This document shows positions 50,196 to 60,278 of a DNA stretch of 64,000 bases, piece after piece (within the stretch, counting starts at the first letter, position 1; the number at the start of each line of letters is the position of its first letter). The stretch comes from Streptomyces sp. Ru62. GTDB taxonomy: Bacteria; Actinomycetota; Actinomycetes; Streptomycetales; Streptomycetaceae. Under the pieces are notes generated by a model. The model was not told the origin of the DNA, did not search any database, and was given only the letters and a program-made list of their open reading frames with translations. Position numbers and translations under genes: made by a program. Location: NCBI RefSeq assembly GCF_002920615.1, contig NZ_PQSU01000005.1:1-64000 (forward strand), in the 5' to 3' direction.

Positions 50196-51182
50196 CTACT
50201 CCCCGGCCTGCTCGGTGTCGGGCCGGATGTCGATCCGCCAGCCGGTCAGCCGGGCCGCCAGGCGGGCGTTCTGCCCCTCCTTGCCGATCGCCAGCGACAG
50301 CTGGTAGTCCGGCACGGTCACCCGGGCGGACCGGGCGGCCATGTCGACGACCTCCACCTTGCTCACCCGAGCGGGTGACAGGGCGTTCGCGACCATCTCC
50401 GCCGGGTCGTCCGACCAGTCGACGATGTCGATCTTCTCGCCGTTCAGTTCGCCCATCACGTTGCGCACGCGGCCGCCCATGGGGCCGATGCAGGCGCCCT
50501 TGGCGTTCAGGCCCGAACGGGTGGACCGTACGGCGATCTTGGTGCGGTGACCGGCCTCACGGGCGATCGCGGCGATCTCCACCGAGCCGTCGGCGATCTC
50601 CGGCACCTCCAGGGCGAAGAGCTTCTTCACCAGGTTCGGGTGCGTGCGGGAGAGGGTGACGGACGGCCCGCGCACGCCCTTGGCCACCCGGACGACGTAC
50701 GACCTCAGGCGCATGCCGTGCGGGTAGGTCTCGCCGGGCACCTGCTCCTGCACCGGCAGGATGGCCTCCAGCTTGCCGATGTCCACGAGCACGTTCTTCG
50801 GGTCGCGGCCCTGCTGGACCACACCGGTGACGATGTCGCCCTCGCGGCCGGCGTACTCGCCGAGCGTCGCGTCGTCCTCGGCGTCGCGCAGCCGCTGCAG
50901 GATGACCTGCTTGGCGGTGGTGGCGGCGATGCGGCCGAAGCCGGACGGGGTGTCGTCGAACTCGCGGGGCTCCTGCCCCTCGGCGAGGTCCTCGGGGTCC
51001 TCCTTCGCCCACACGGTCACATGCCCGGTCTCCCGGTTGAGCTCCACGCGCGCGTGTCGGCGGCTTCCCTCGGTGCGGTGGTAGGCGATGAGGAGGGCCG
51101 ACTCGATCGCCTCGACCAGCAGGTCGAAGGAGATCTCCTTCTCCCGAACCAAGCCCCGCAGGGCGCTCATGTCGATGTCCAC
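50196..51182 (-). CDS. nusA: Transcription termination/antitermination factor NusA
   Basis: 328 residues from GTG, 2 bp after the rimP stop. The N-terminal RNA polymerase-binding domain ([21 protein letters not shown]), an S1 domain ([22 protein letters not shown]) and two KH domains ([23 protein letters not shown] in blocks; [23 protein letters not shown]) follow in order. There are no C-terminal acidic repeats, as normal for actinobacteria. It acts in pausing, termination and rRNA antitermination, the latter matching the boxA leader at the left of the window. Confidence 0.97.
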   Translation of the reverse strand: MDIDMSALRGLVREKEISFDLLVEAIESALLIAYHRTEGSRRHARVELNRETGHVTVWAKEDPEDLAEGQEPREFDDTPSGFGRIAATTAKQVILQRLRDAEDDATLGEYAGREGDIVTGVVQQGRDPKNVLVDIGKLEAILPVQEQVPGETYPHGMRLRSYVVRVAKGVRGPSVTLSRTHPNLVKKLFALEVPEIADGSVEIAAIAREAGHRTKIAVRSTRSGLNAKGACIGPMGGRVRNVMGELNGEKIDIVDWSDDPAEMVANALSPARVSKVEVVDMAARSARVTVPDYQLSLAIGKEGQNARLAARLTGWRIDIRPDTEQAGE

Positions 51183-51184
51183 GG

Positions 51185-51712
51185 CTACGCCTCCTCCTCT
51201 TCCTTCATGTCCTTCTCGCCGGCCGGGCCGGCGCTGTCCTTGCGGTTGAACTCGACCTGCACGCGCGCCTTGGCGATCTCCGGGAAGCCGAGTCTGCGGG
51301 CGGTGGCCTTGCGGCCCTTCACGCCGGGCACCTCGACGTCGATCCCCTCGTCGTCGACCTTCAGGATCCGCGCGACCAGCTCGCCGCCCTCCGTGAGCTG
51401 GAACCTCACGAGCCGGTCGGTGGCGCGCACGAAGTGCCGGTGCTCGGTGAGGAGGCGCTCCGCGCCGGGGGTTCCGACCTCCAGGTCGTACGCGGCGTCA
51501 CCCATCGCGTTCGTCTCGTCCAGCTTCGCCGAGAGCGCGCGGCTCACATCGGCGATGGCGTCCAGGTCCGCCCCGGTGTCGGAGTCGACGACCACGCGCA
51601 GCACCCGCTTGCGTCCGACGGAGTCCACGGCGATCTCTTCGAGATCCAGCCCCTGGGAGGTGACGAGCGGTTCCAGCAGCTCTCGCAGCCTCTCGCTCTG
51701 GGTGGTGCTCAT
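51185..51712 (-). CDS. rimP: Ribosome maturation factor RimP
   Basis: 175 residues. RimP signature: [41 protein letters not shown] and [14 protein letters not shown], with a C-terminal SH3-like part and an acidic tail (KDMKEEEEA). It assists 30S assembly. First gene of the rimP-nusA-ylxR-infB unit; divergent from the lipoprotein gene at 51940. Confidence 0.95.
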   Translation of the reverse strand: MSTTQSERLRELLEPLVTSQGLDLEEIAVDSVGRKRVLRVVVDSDTGADLDAIADVSRALSAKLDETNAMGDAAYDLEVGTPGAERLLTEHRHFVRATDRLVRFQLTEGGELVARILKVDDEGIDVEVPGVKGRKATARRLGFPEIAKARVQVEFNRKDSAGPAGEKDMKEEEEA

Positions 51713-51939
51713 CCGGGTGACTCCTCGGCCGCGTGTGCTGTTGTGGGATGGGTCGCGTGTCTGATCAAAGGGTACTGCCTCCGACGGGGGCCGGTTCGCA
51801 CGAGAGGCCCGGGGTGCCGCCGTGCACGGGTCGGCCGTCGAGCCGGTGACGCGAGGCGGAGGGACTCGCGGGTACCGTGATCAACGGCGGGCCGGCGTTC
51901 CCGCCCGTATGTTCGTACGAGCCCCCGAGGACGTCAGCC

Positions 51940-52440
51940 GTGCCGTACCCCCCGCCCTCGCGCGTGCCCTCGGGGCCGCGCAGAAGAACCCTGCTCGCCT
52001 CGGCCGCCGGCGGCGCCCTGCTGACGGGCTGCTCGGCCGGGCCGGAGTCCGGCGACGACGGCCCGTCGGCCACGCAGCGGGCACGCGCGCGTGCGGCGCG
52101 GGACAGCCGGGTGCTGCTGGCGCGGTACGACGCCGTGCTCGCCGCGCATCCCGGGCTGGCGGAGCGGCTGCACCCGCTGCGGGCCCAGGTCGCGGCGCAC
52201 GCGGCGGCCTTCACGGACCGTACGGCGCCCACGCCTTCCGCGACGGCCACCGCCTCCGCCGCTCCCGTGCCGGCGGGCGAGAAGGACGCCGTCGCCGGGC
52301 TGGCCGCCGCCGAGCGCGCCCTCGCCGACCAGCGTGCCAAGGACCTGCTGGAGGCGCCGGGCGAGCTGGCGCGGCTGCTGGCGTCGGTCGCGGCGGCCGG
52401 GGCGGCGCACGCGTACCTGCTGACGGAGGGGGCCAGGTGA
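51940..52440 (+). CDS. Lipoprotein with twin-arginine-like start
   Basis: 166 residues from GTG at 51940, with GAGG upstream; the frame is open to 51877. RRRTLLASAAGGALLTGCSAG combines a twin-arginine-like start with the lipobox LLTGC. The mature part is helical, Ala/Arg-rich. Its end overlaps the DUF4439 start by GTGA, so the two are coupled. It is conserved beside rimP in streptomycetes; function unknown. Confidence 0.78.
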   Translation: MPYPPPSRVPSGPRRRTLLASAAGGALLTGCSAGPESGDDGPSATQRARARAARDSRVLLARYDAVLAAHPGLAERLHPLRAQVAAHAAAFTDRTAPTPSATATASAAPVPAGEKDAVAGLAAAERALADQRAKDLLEAPGELARLLASVAAAGAAHAYLLTEGAR

Positions 52441-52937
52441 GCGACGGGACCGAGCAGGCCGGGAAGGCCGAGCTGACCGCACTGCAGGCCGCGCTGGCGG
52501 CGGAGCACGCGGCCGTGTACGGGTACGGCGTCGTGGGCGGACGGATCGGCGAGCGGCGCCGGGCGGAGGCGCGGTCGGCGTACGACGCCCACCGCGCGCG
52601 CCGGGACGCGCTGGTGCGCGCCGTGCGCGACCTGGGCGGCGCGCCGGTCGCCGCGAGCGCCGCGTACGCGTTGCCGTTCCCGGTCGAGGACGGGGCGGCC
52701 GCGCTGCGGCTGGCCGCACGGCTGGAGGAGCGGCTGGCCGGGGTGTACGCGGACCTGGTGCGGGCCACGAGCGGCGCCCGGCGGACCGACGCGGCCGGCG
52801 CGCTGCGGGAAGCCGCGGTGCGGGCGGTGCGCTGGAGCGGGGGGAGCGTAGCCTTCCCTGGTCTGGCCGAGCGGTCCGGCGAACGGACGGGCGCGGCCGG
52901 CACGGCACCGTCGCCGTCCGGGTCGCCGGCGCGTTGA
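52437..52937 (+). CDS. DUF4439 ferritin-like protein
   Basis: 166 residues from GTG overlapping the preceding stop. A four-helix ferritin-like core is suggested by ALQAALAAEHAAVYGYGVVGG, RRAEARSAYDAHRARRDALV, ALRLAARLEERLAGVYADLV and a last helix. Ferritin-like metal ligands would be Glu/His in the first and second helices; I cannot confirm a complete set. The C-terminal 30 residues are Pro/Ser-rich. Probably works with the lipoprotein upstream. Confidence 0.82.
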   Translation: MSDGTEQAGKAELTALQAALAAEHAAVYGYGVVGGRIGERRRAEARSAYDAHRARRDALVRAVRDLGGAPVAASAAYALPFPVEDGAAALRLAARLEERLAGVYADLVRATSGARRTDAAGALREAAVRAVRWSGGSVAFPGLAERSGERTGAAGTAPSPSGSPAR

Positions 52938-53109
52938 CCGCCGGCACGGCCGCCCGGGGCCGTTCCCCGGACGGCCCGTGACGGCGCGAGGGCGGAACGG
53001 AAGGACGGCAGGACGGCGGGCAGGCACCGGTCACGATCGGGAGCAGGATCAGGACGGGAGACTCGGGCGGGGTCCCGGCAGCACAGGAGACGAAGGGAAC
53101 GACTCGCGC

Positions 53110-54009
53110 ATGGCTTTCGAACCGCCGCAGCGCCTGGTGCGGGCGCTCGGTGAGACGGCACCGGCCGGGGACGACTGGCTGGCGCGGCTGCCCGCGGCGG
53201 CCGAGCGGGCCGTCGCCCGGCGCGAGTTGACCGTCGAGCGGGTGCAGGTGCCGGGCGGGCGCAGCAGTCTGGTGGTGCTGGTGCGGCGGGCGGACGGCAC
53301 CCCGGCCGTACTGAAGCTGGCGCCGCCCCGGGCCCGCCCGGAGAGCGAGCGGGCGGCGCTGGCGCACTGGGGCGGGCTGGGTGCCGTACAGCTGCTGGAA
53401 GCCGAGGCGGAGGACGGGGCGCTGCTGCTGGAGCGGCTGCACCCGGACGTGTCGGTGCGGTCGTTGCCGGAGGCGAAGGCGCTGCTGGAGGCGGCGGGGA
53501 CGCTGCGCAGGCTGTGGGTGGCGCCGCCGGCCGGCCATGTCTTCGAGACCGTCGCCGAGCGGACCGGGCGGCAGGCGGTGGCGATACGGGCGGGCGCCGG
53601 GACCGATCCGGAGGCGGCCCCGCTGGTGGAGGCGGCCCTCGCGGCCCGTGCGGAGCTGCTGGCCGCGCCGCCCGAGCAGTTGCTGCTGCACGGCACGTTC
53701 CGGCAGAGCAAGGTGCTCTCCGGGGAGCGGATGCCCTGGCTGGCGGTGGGCCCGGACCCGGTGGTCGGCGAGAGCGCCTTCGATCTGGCGCGGCTGGTGC
53801 GGGACCGGGTGGAGGATCTGATCGCGACACCGTCCGGGCCGTCCACCACCCGGCGCCGGATCAAGCGGCTCGCCGAGTCGCTGGAGGTCGACCAGGAACG
53901 GCTGCGGGGCTGGACGCTGTTCCGGGCGGTGGAGTCCGGGGTGCGGGCGCGCCGGGTCGGCCGCGAGAAGGACGCGGAACTCCTGCTGGAGTTCGCGAGC
54001 TGGCTCTAG
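53110..54009 (+). CDS. APH-fold (kinase-like) protein with degenerate active site
   Basis: 299 residues from ATG at 53110 (open frame to 52978). The N-lobe has AVLKL (Lys69) and an acidic SERAAL. The C-lobe shows HGTFRQSK (194-201) where active family members have HGDLHxxN, and LAVGPDPVVGESAFDLARLV where the metal-binding Asp of the IDP-type motif is replaced by Gly214. Thus the catalytic Asp and both metal ligands appear missing. It resembles the streptomycin 6-kinase-like branch by overall pattern but is unlikely to phosphorylate anything. Last of the plus-strand trio. Confidence 0.82.
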   Translation: MAFEPPQRLVRALGETAPAGDDWLARLPAAAERAVARRELTVERVQVPGGRSSLVVLVRRADGTPAVLKLAPPRARPESERAALAHWGGLGAVQLLEAEAEDGALLLERLHPDVSVRSLPEAKALLEAAGTLRRLWVAPPAGHVFETVAERTGRQAVAIRAGAGTDPEAAPLVEAALAARAELLAAPPEQLLLHGTFRQSKVLSGERMPWLAVGPDPVVGESAFDLARLVRDRVEDLIATPSGPSTTRRRIKRLAESLEVDQERLRGWTLFRAVESGVRARRVGREKDAELLLEFASWL

Positions 54010-54017
54010 GTGAGTGT

Positions 54018-54220
54018 GGCCATGTCGCGAGAGGTGCGCGTGGCCATGTCGCTGGCCGGGCCCCAGGTGAGGGCGGCCACTTCACGACCCCGGCCCCAAG
54101 CGAGCCCGGCCCCAAGCGAGCCCGGCCGCTGCGCGGGCCGCCCCCGGACGACCATGGCCACTTCACGAACCAACCCCGAGTGAGCCCGGCCACTGCGCGA
54201 GCCGCCCCCGGACGACTGGC
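54018..54220. repeat. 16/32-bp degenerate tandem repeat
   Basis: GGCC-led units occur at 54018, 54042, 54075, 54092, 54108, 54124, 54156 and 54188. From 54075 on, the spacing is 16-17 bp or its double. Two exact 16-bp copies (GGCCCCAAGCGAGCCC) start at 54092 and 54108; 32-bp units starting at 54124, 54156 and 54188 share GGCC-x-CT-x-C-x-CG. It fills most of the 267-bp gap between the APH-fold gene and proS. No gene, hairpin array or spacer-repeat pattern seen. Confidence 0.7.
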
Positions 54221-54229
54221 GCCACCTCC

Positions 54230-54257
54230 GAACACCCCGGGAGGACCCGGGGTGTTC
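54230..54257. terminator. Bidirectional hairpin by proS
   Basis: A 12-bp perfect stem GAACACCCCGGG / complement with a 4-nt loop lies 19 bp past the proS stop and serves the convergent APH-fold gene too. Confidence 0.85.
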
Positions 54258-54276
54258 CCCTACCGCTGCTCGTCGC

Positions 54277-55983
54277 TCACTGTGCGGTCAGGCGGACGAT
54301 CGCGTCCTCGACGGTCAGTTCCTCGCGCTCGCCGGTCTTGCGGTCCTTCAGCTCCAGGACGCCCTCGCCGGAGCGGCGGCCGGCGACCAGGATCTGCGGG
54401 ACGCCGATCAGCTCGGCGTCGGTGAACTTCACGCCCGGGGAGACCCCGGCCCGGTCGTCCACCAGGACACGGACGCCCGCGGCGGCGAGCTTGTCGGAGA
54501 CGTCGAGGGCCAGCTCGGTCTGGAGCGCCTTGCCGGCGGCGACGACGTGCACGTCGGCCGGGGCGATCTCCTTGGGCCACACCAGGCCGTGCTCGTCGGC
54601 GGTCTGCTCGGCGAGCGCGGCGACGGCACGGGAGACACCGATGCCGTAGGAGCCCATGGTCACGCGGACCGGCTTGCCGTTCTGGCCGAGGACGTCCAGC
54701 TTGAGGGCGTCGGTGTACTTGCGGCCGAGCTGGAAGATGTGGCCGATCTCGATGGCGCGGTCCAGCTTCAGACCGGTGCCGCACCTGGGGCAGGGGTCGC
54801 CCTCCTGGACCACCACGACGTCCACGTACTCGTCGACCTCGAAGTCCCGGCCGGCGACGACGTTCTTGGCGTGCGTGTGCTCCTTGTTGGCGCCGGTGAT
54901 CCAGGCGGTGCCGGGGGCCACGCGCGGGTCGGCGATGTACTTCACCTTCTCACCCAGGCCCTGCGGGCCGACGTAGCCGCGGACCAGGTCGGTGCGCTCG
55001 GCGAAGTCCGCCTCGGTGACCATCTCGACGGTGGCCGGGGCGAAGTGCGCCTCGACCTTGCCCAGGTCCACCTCGCGGTCTCCGGGCACGCCCACGGCGA
55101 CGATCTCGCCGTCCACCTTGACCAGCAGGTTCTTCAGCGTGGCGGAGGCCGGGACGCCGAGCGAGGCGGCCAGCGTCTCGATGGTCGGGGTGTCGGGGGT
55201 CGGGATGTCCTCGGCGGCGGGCACGCCGGAGGCGTCCACCGGCTTCAGCTCGTACGTGATCGCTTCGGTGTTGGCGGCGAAGTCGCAGTTCGGGCAGTCG
55301 GCGAAGGTGTCCTCGCCCGCCTCGGCCGGGGCGAGGAACTCCTCGGACTTGGAGCCGCCCATGGCGCCGGCGGTGGCCGCGACGATGCGGTAGTCGAGGC
55401 CGAGTCGCGCGAAGACGCGCTGGTAGGCCTCGCGGTGCAGGGCGTAGGACCGGCCGAGGCCCTCGTCGTCCAGGTCGAAGGAGTACGAGTCCTTCATCAG
55501 GAACTCGCGGCCGCGCAGGATGCCGGCGCGGGGCCGGGCCTCGTCACGGAACTTGGTCTGGATCTGGTAGAGGATCACCGGCAGGTCCTTGTAGGACGTG
55601 CACTGGTCCTTGACCAGGAGGGTGAAGATCTCCTCGTGGGTGGGGCCGAGGAGGTAGTCGCCGCCCTTGCGGTCCTTGAGCCGGAACAGCTCCTGGCCGT
55701 ACTCGTCCCAGCGGCCGGTGGCCTCGTAGGGCTCACGCGGCAGCAGGGCGGGCAGCGTGACCTCCTGGGCGCCGATGGCGTCCATCTCCTCGCGGACGAC
55801 GCGCTCGATGTTGGCGAGGACCTTCTTGCCGAGGGGCAGCCAGCTCCAGATGCCGGCGGCCGTGCGGCGGACGTAGCCGGCGCGGACGAGGAGCTTGTGG
55901 CTGAGGACCTCGGCGTCCGCCGGGTCGTCGCGCAGCGTCTTCGCCATCAACTGGGACATGCGCTGGACCGGTGCGTTGGCCAT
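54277..55983 (-). CDS. proS: Prolyl-tRNA synthetase
   Basis: 568 residues from ATG at 55983 (frame open to 56019). Bacterial-type class II synthetase: motif 1 region [13 protein letters not shown], motif 2 [26 protein letters not shown] in blocks, the INS editing domain (about 225-380), motif 3 [14 protein letters not shown], and an anticodon-binding C-terminus. It charges tRNA-Pro and can edit Ala-tRNA-Pro. Confidence 0.97.
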   Translation of the reverse strand: MANAPVQRMSQLMAKTLRDDPADAEVLSHKLLVRAGYVRRTAAGIWSWLPLGKKVLANIERVVREEMDAIGAQEVTLPALLPREPYEATGRWDEYGQELFRLKDRKGGDYLLGPTHEEIFTLLVKDQCTSYKDLPVILYQIQTKFRDEARPRAGILRGREFLMKDSYSFDLDDEGLGRSYALHREAYQRVFARLGLDYRIVAATAGAMGGSKSEEFLAPAEAGEDTFADCPNCDFAANTEAITYELKPVDASGVPAAEDIPTPDTPTIETLAASLGVPASATLKNLLVKVDGEIVAVGVPGDREVDLGKVEAHFAPATVEMVTEADFAERTDLVRGYVGPQGLGEKVKYIADPRVAPGTAWITGANKEHTHAKNVVAGRDFEVDEYVDVVVVQEGDPCPRCGTGLKLDRAIEIGHIFQLGRKYTDALKLDVLGQNGKPVRVTMGSYGIGVSRAVAALAEQTADEHGLVWPKEIAPADVHVVAAGKALQTELALDVSDKLAAAGVRVLVDDRAGVSPGVKFTDAELIGVPQILVAGRRSGEGVLELKDRKTGEREELTVEDAIVRLTAQ

Positions 55984-56056
55984 GGTTCTCGTACTCCTGC
56001 CGGGAAAGGGTGATGGCATGGAGGTTAGCCGGGCCGCCTGTGCCGGTGGAAATCGG

Positions 56057-56587
56057 TTATCGCCGGCGCAGCGGCAGGGGGGCGCCCATCACGGCGTACG
56101 GCCTCGCCGCGCTCGGGAAGTGGACCCGGCGGGCGAGGTCGACGTAGCCGAGGGAGTGGTAGAGGCCGCGGGCGGGGCTGTCGGTGTCGATCGCGGAGAG
56201 GATCGAGCGGGGTTCGTCGGCGGTGTCGGTGATGGTGGTGATCAGACGCCGGCCGATGCCGCGGTTCTGGTGGTCGGGGTGGACGTGCAGTTCGGTGATG
56301 ACGAAGGAGTCGTCCAGCCAGAAGTCGTTGCCGCCCGCGCGCAGGTAGGGCTCGACGACGGTGGACCACCAGTGCGTACGGCTGTTGGGCATGCCGTAGA
56401 CGAAACCGACGAGCCGTCCCCGTACGGTGGCGCCGTAGGCGCGCGCACCGCGGTACTGCATGTGCCGCTGGACGATCTGGCGGCGTACGGCGACTTCGTC
56501 CGGGCCGAGCCCGAAGGCGACGGCTTGGACGGCCAGGGCCTCGTCCACGTGGGCAGTGAGGTCCAGGGGGCCGATCACGAGGTCCAT
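56057..56587 (-). CDS. GNAT N-acetyltransferase
   Basis: 176 residues. The GNAT core includes [21 protein letters not shown], with the acetyl-CoA loop Q-x-x-G-I-G near residue 114, and [19 protein letters not shown]. No membrane segment. The substrate is unknown. It lies 37 bp upstream of proS on the same strand, and 20 bp downstream of a second GNAT gene. Confidence 0.9.
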   Translation of the reverse strand: MDLVIGPLDLTAHVDEALAVQAVAFGLGPDEVAVRRQIVQRHMQYRGARAYGATVRGRLVGFVYGMPNSRTHWWSTVVEPYLRAGGNDFWLDDSFVITELHVHPDHQNRGIGRRLITTITDTADEPRSILSAIDTDSPARGLYHSLGYVDLARRVHFPSAARPYAVMGAPLPLRRR

Positions 56588-56607
56588 GCCGGGAGCGTAC
56601 AGGGCGG

Positions 56608-57456
56608 TCAGAACAGCACGCTCATGAAGGCACCCACCTCATGGAAGCCCACCCTGCGGTACGTCCTGCGCGCCGCGGTGTTGAAGTCGTTCACGTACAG
56701 GCTGACCACCGGGGCCACATCGGCCAGGGCGTAGCGCAGTACGGCCGCCATGCCGGGGGCCGCCAGGCCCCTGCCCCGGTACTCGGGGGCCACCCACACG
56801 CCCTGGATCTGGCAGGCCTGGGGGGTGGCCGCGCCGATCTCGGCCTTGAACACGACCCGGCCCTGGTCGTCGACGCGGGCGAAGGAGCGGCCGGAGCCGA
56901 CGAGTTCGGCGACCCGGGCCTGGTAGAGCAGGCCGCCGTCGCCGGCGAGGGGCGAGACGCCGACCTCCTCGGTGAACATCGCGACGCACGCCGGCATGAT
57001 CGTCTCCATCTCGTCCTTGCGGACGCGGCGGACGTAGGGGTCCGGGGTGATGTCGGCCGGCATGCGGTCGGTGACCATCAGCGGCTGGTGGGCGCGGACC
57101 TCGCGGGCCGGGCCCCAGTGCGGCTCCAGCAGCCGCCACAGCGCGGCGGTGGCGTCGGCGGGGCCGACGATGGAGGAGCAGCGCCGGCCGGCCCGCCGGG
57201 CACGGTCGGCGAAGGCGCGGACGGCGCGGGGGGTGGCGCAGATCGGCACGAGGTTGGCGCCCGCGTAGCACAGGGACGTGAGCATGCCGTCCTCGTACCA
57301 GCCCCACATCTCGCCGCCGAGCCGCCAGGGGTCGAGGCCCGCGACCTGGACCCGCGAGGTCACGAAGGCGTTCGCGACCGGCTCGCGGTCGAGGACGGCG
57401 AGCGCGGCGTCCAGGTCGCCCGGTTCGAGCACTCGTGAGGTGGTCTGGGTCAACAC
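56608..57456 (-). CDS. GNAT N-acetyltransferase, DUF4081-type N-terminal domain
   Basis: 282 residues from GTG at 57456. The frame is open to 57600, but the extra residues overlap the ispG terminator region and are unlike the family. The N-terminal half (EPVANAFVTSRVQVAGLDPW, AGANLVPICATPRAVRAFAD) is the domain usually found ahead of GNAT in actinobacteria (DUF4081-like). The C-terminal GNAT has IQGVWVAPEYRGRGLAAPGM and YVNDFNTAARRTYRRVGFHE. Conserved between proS and ispG in streptomycetes; substrate unknown. Confidence 0.9.
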   Translation of the reverse strand: MLTQTTSRVLEPGDLDAALAVLDREPVANAFVTSRVQVAGLDPWRLGGEMWGWYEDGMLTSLCYAGANLVPICATPRAVRAFADRARRAGRRCSSIVGPADATAALWRLLEPHWGPAREVRAHQPLMVTDRMPADITPDPYVRRVRKDEMETIMPACVAMFTEEVGVSPLAGDGGLLYQARVAELVGSGRSFARVDDQGRVVFKAEIGAATPQACQIQGVWVAPEYRGRGLAAPGMAAVLRYALADVAPVVSLYVNDFNTAARRTYRRVGFHEVGAFMSVLF

Positions 57457-57600
57457 GTGCGGGGCCTCACGCTGGGGGTCTGCTGATCTCCGCACTATAG
57501 CTGCGCCGGCTTTGCGGTGCGCCTCCGAGGCCGGGAGGCCGGAATCGTCGGCGACTGCGGGCCGGTCGTGGTCGCTCGCGCCCACGCGGCGGAGCCGCAC

Positions 57601-57636
57601 AGCGGGACCGCGCCCCCTTCGGGGCGCGGTCCCGCT
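57601..57636 (-). terminator. ispG terminator
   Basis: A 16-bp perfect stem AGCGGGACCGCGCCCC / complement with a CTTC loop lies 12 bp past the ispG stop. Confidence 0.92.
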
Positions 57637-57648
57637 GGTGTCGGAAAC

Positions 57649-58806
57649 TCAGCCCGCCACCGACACCGAGGGTTCGCCGGAGGCGACGCCCTCGGCCTCC
57701 ATCTGCTCCGCCAGCTTCATGGCTTCCTCGATGAGGGTTTCCACGATCTTGGACTCGGGGACGGTCTTGATGACCTCGCCCTTGACGAAGATCTGGCCCT
57801 TGCCGTTGCCGGAGGCGACGCCGAGGTCGGCCTCGCGGGCCTCACCGGGCCCGTTGACGACGCAGCCCATGACGGCGACGCGGAGCGGGACCTCCATGCC
57901 GGTCAGGCCGGCGGTGACCTCTTCGGCGAGCTTGTAGACGTCGACCTGGGCGCGGCCGCACGACGGGCAGGAGACGATCTCCAGGCCGCGCTGGCGCAGG
58001 CCGAGCGACTGGAGGATCTGGAGGCCGACCTTGACCTCCTCGACCGGCGGGGCCGAGAGGGAGACCCGGATCGTGTCGCCGATGCCCTGGGAGAGCAGGG
58101 CGCCGAAGGCGACGGCCGACTTGATCGTGCCCTGGAAGGCGGGGCCGGCCTCGGTGACGCCGAGGTGGAGGGGGTAGTCGCACTGTTCGGCGAGCTGCCG
58201 GTACGCCTCGATCATCACGACCGGGTCGTTGTGCTTGACGGAGATCTTGATGTCGCGGAAGTCGTGTTCCTCGAAGAGGGACGCCTCCCACAGGGCGGAC
58301 TCGACCAGGGCCTCGGGGGTGGCCTTGCCGTACTTCTGGAGCAGGCGCTTGTCCAGGGAGCCGGCGTTGACGCCGATGCGGATCGGGGTGCCGTGGTCCT
58401 TGGCGGCCTTGGCGATCTCCTTGACCTTGTCGTCGAACTGCTTGATGTTGCCGGGGTTGACGCGGACGGCGGCGCAGCCGGCCTCGATGGCCGCGAAGAC
58501 GTACTTCGGCTGGAAGTGGATGTCCGCGATCACCGGGATCTGGGACTTCTTCGCGATGGTGGCGAGGGCGTCGGCGTCGTCCTGGGTGGGGCAGGCCACA
58601 CGGACGATCTGGCAGCCGGACGCGGTCAGCTCGGCGATCTGCTGGAGGGTGGCGCCGATGTCGGACGTGCGGGTCGTGGTCATCGACTGGACCGAGACGG
58701 GCGCGTCTCCGCCGACCGCCACGCTTCCGACCTGGATCTGCCGGCTCTTCCGGCGCTCGGCGAGCTTGGTCGGAACGGACGGCATGCCGAGAGAAATCGC
58801 AGTCAT
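57649..58806 (-). CDS. ispG: 4-hydroxy-3-methylbut-2-enyl-diphosphate synthase
   Basis: 385 residues from ATG at 58806; upstream in-frame sequence is non-homologous. TIM-barrel part: [47 protein letters not shown]. The C-terminal [4Fe-4S] cysteines lie in SCPSCGR and [17 protein letters not shown]. Penultimate step of the MEP pathway. Its neighbours are the site-2 protease and dxr, the usual MEP cluster. Confidence 0.97.
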   Translation of the reverse strand: MTAISLGMPSVPTKLAERRKSRQIQVGSVAVGGDAPVSVQSMTTTRTSDIGATLQQIAELTASGCQIVRVACPTQDDADALATIAKKSQIPVIADIHFQPKYVFAAIEAGCAAVRVNPGNIKQFDDKVKEIAKAAKDHGTPIRIGVNAGSLDKRLLQKYGKATPEALVESALWEASLFEEHDFRDIKISVKHNDPVVMIEAYRQLAEQCDYPLHLGVTEAGPAFQGTIKSAVAFGALLSQGIGDTIRVSLSAPPVEEVKVGLQILQSLGLRQRGLEIVSCPSCGRAQVDVYKLAEEVTAGLTGMEVPLRVAVMGCVVNGPGEAREADLGVASGNGKGQIFVKGEVIKTVPESKIVETLIEEAMKLAEQMEAEGVASGEPSVSVAG

Positions 58807-58930
58807 CTGCTGTGCAACCCCAAGTCGTGGATCAAGGTCCGGTCCCGTGCAACGGCGGGCTCCAGGCTTTGAGATTACGGCACCGGGCCCCGCGTCAGCA
58901 CATCCCGCCCGTAAACCCACCCGATGGAAT

Positions 58931-58960
58931 GCGGCCCGGATCCCGAGGGGTCCGGGCCGC
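58931..58960 (-). terminator. Hairpin after the site-2 protease gene
   Basis: A 10-bp perfect stem GCGGCCCGGA / TCCGGGCCGC with a 10-nt loop lies 16 bp past the stop. Confidence 0.85.
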
Positions 58961-58976
58961 GGTGAACGACGGATGG

Positions 58977-60278
58977 CTAGGAGATTTTCACCGGGTTCAC
59001 CACGTCGGCGATCAGCACCAGGACGGTGAAGCAGACGAAGATCCCGGCCACCACGTACGCCACCGGCATCAGCTTGGCGACGTCGAACGGTCCGGGGTCG
59101 GGCCGGCGCAGCACCCGGGCCAGGTTCCGCCGCAGCGACTCCCACAGGGCGCCCGCGATGTGCCCGCCGTCGAGCGGGAGCAGCGGGAGCATGTTGAACA
59201 GGAACAGGGAGAGGTTGAAGCCGGCCAGCACGAACACGAACATGGCGAGCTGCTGTGAGGCGGGGATGTCCAGGGTGGCGATCTCGCCGGTGACCCGGGC
59301 GGCGCCGACGATGCCCATCGGGGAGTCCGGCTCGCGCGGGCCGTCGCCGAAGGCCGCGTCCCACAGGGCCGGGATCTTGCCGGGCAGGGCGACGAGGGAG
59401 TCGACGGCGTCGCCGACCCGGTCGGTCATCCAGGTCACGGACTCGCCGAAGTCCTGTTTGACGACGCCGGTGGCGGGGCTGAAGCCGAGGAAGCCGGCCT
59501 TGACGTAGCCGTCGACGTAGTTGCCGCCGGCGTCCTTCTTGGCGACCTGGTTCGTGGCGATCTTCGCGTGCAGGGTCACTTCCCGGCCGTCGCGGTCGAC
59601 GACGAAGGCGACGTTCTTCCCGGCGCTGTCCCGGATGAGGTCCGAGAGCGTGTTCCAGTCCCTGGTCGGCTTGCCGGCGAAGGAGACGATCCTGTCACCC
59701 GCCTTCATGCCGGCCTGGGCGGCCGGGGACGACGGGTCTGACTTCCTGCAGGTGTCGCGGTGCTGGCTCTGCGCGATGACGCAGGGCGAGACGGATTCCA
59801 CGACGGTGGTCTCCTTCTGGATGCCGAAGCCCATCAGCACCGTGAGGAAGAGGGCGACCGCGAGCACCAGGTTCATGAAGGGGCCCGCGAACATGACGAT
59901 GACCCGCTTCCACGGCTTGCGCGTGTAGAACATGCGCGTCTCGTCGCCCGGCTGGAGCTCCTCGAAGGCCGCCGAGCGGGCGTCCTCGATCATGCCGCGC
60001 CACGGGGAAGTGGAGCGGGCGGAGACCCGGCCCTGGTCGTCCGGCGGGAACATGCCGATCATGCGGATGTAGCCGCCGAGCGGGATCGCCTTGATGCCGT
60101 ACTCGGTCTCGCCCTTCCTGCGTGACCAGATGGTCGGGCCGAAGCCGACCATGTACTGCGGCACGCGGATGCCGAAGAGCTTGGCCGTGGACAGGTGCCC
60201 CAGCTCGTGCCACGCGATCGAGACGAGCAGGCCGACCGCGAAGACCACTATGCCGAGGATGAACATCAAGGTCGTCAT
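58977..60278 (-). CDS. M50 site-2 protease (RseP-type)
   Basis: 433 residues from ATG at 60278, overlapping the dxr stop (ATGA). Membrane metalloprotease with H24-E-L-G-H28 in the first helix ([14 protein letters not shown]), a PDZ domain (about 195-280, [21 protein letters not shown]), and the second metal motif [15 protein letters not shown] near 370, followed by two more membrane segments. S2P enzymes cleave within the membrane, often releasing sigma factors from anti-sigma proteins. The target here is unknown. Confidence 0.95.
   Translation of the reverse strand: MTTLMFILGIVVFAVGLLVSIAWHELGHLSTAKLFGIRVPQYMVGFGPTIWSRRKGETEYGIKAIPLGGYIRMIGMFPPDDQGRVSARSTSPWRGMIEDARSAAFEELQPGDETRMFYTRKPWKRVIVMFAGPFMNLVLAVALFLTVLMGFGIQKETTVVESVSPCVIAQSQHRDTCRKSDPSSPAAQAGMKAGDRIVSFAGKPTRDWNTLSDLIRDSAGKNVAFVVDRDGREVTLHAKIATNQVAKKDAGGNYVDGYVKAGFLGFSPATGVVKQDFGESVTWMTDRVGDAVDSLVALPGKIPALWDAAFGDGPREPDSPMGIVGAARVTGEIATLDIPASQQLAMFVFVLAGFNLSLFLFNMLPLLPLDGGHIAGALWESLRRNLARVLRRPDPGPFDVAKLMPVAYVVAGIFVCFTVLVLIADVVNPVKIS

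Noticed and set aside
54018..54220. CRISPR array
   Set aside because: Units are directly tandem and degenerate with no unique spacers; no cas genes in the window.
57457..57600. N-terminal extension of the second GNAT protein
   Set aside because: Open frame only; residues are unlike the family and GTG at 57456 gives the usual length.
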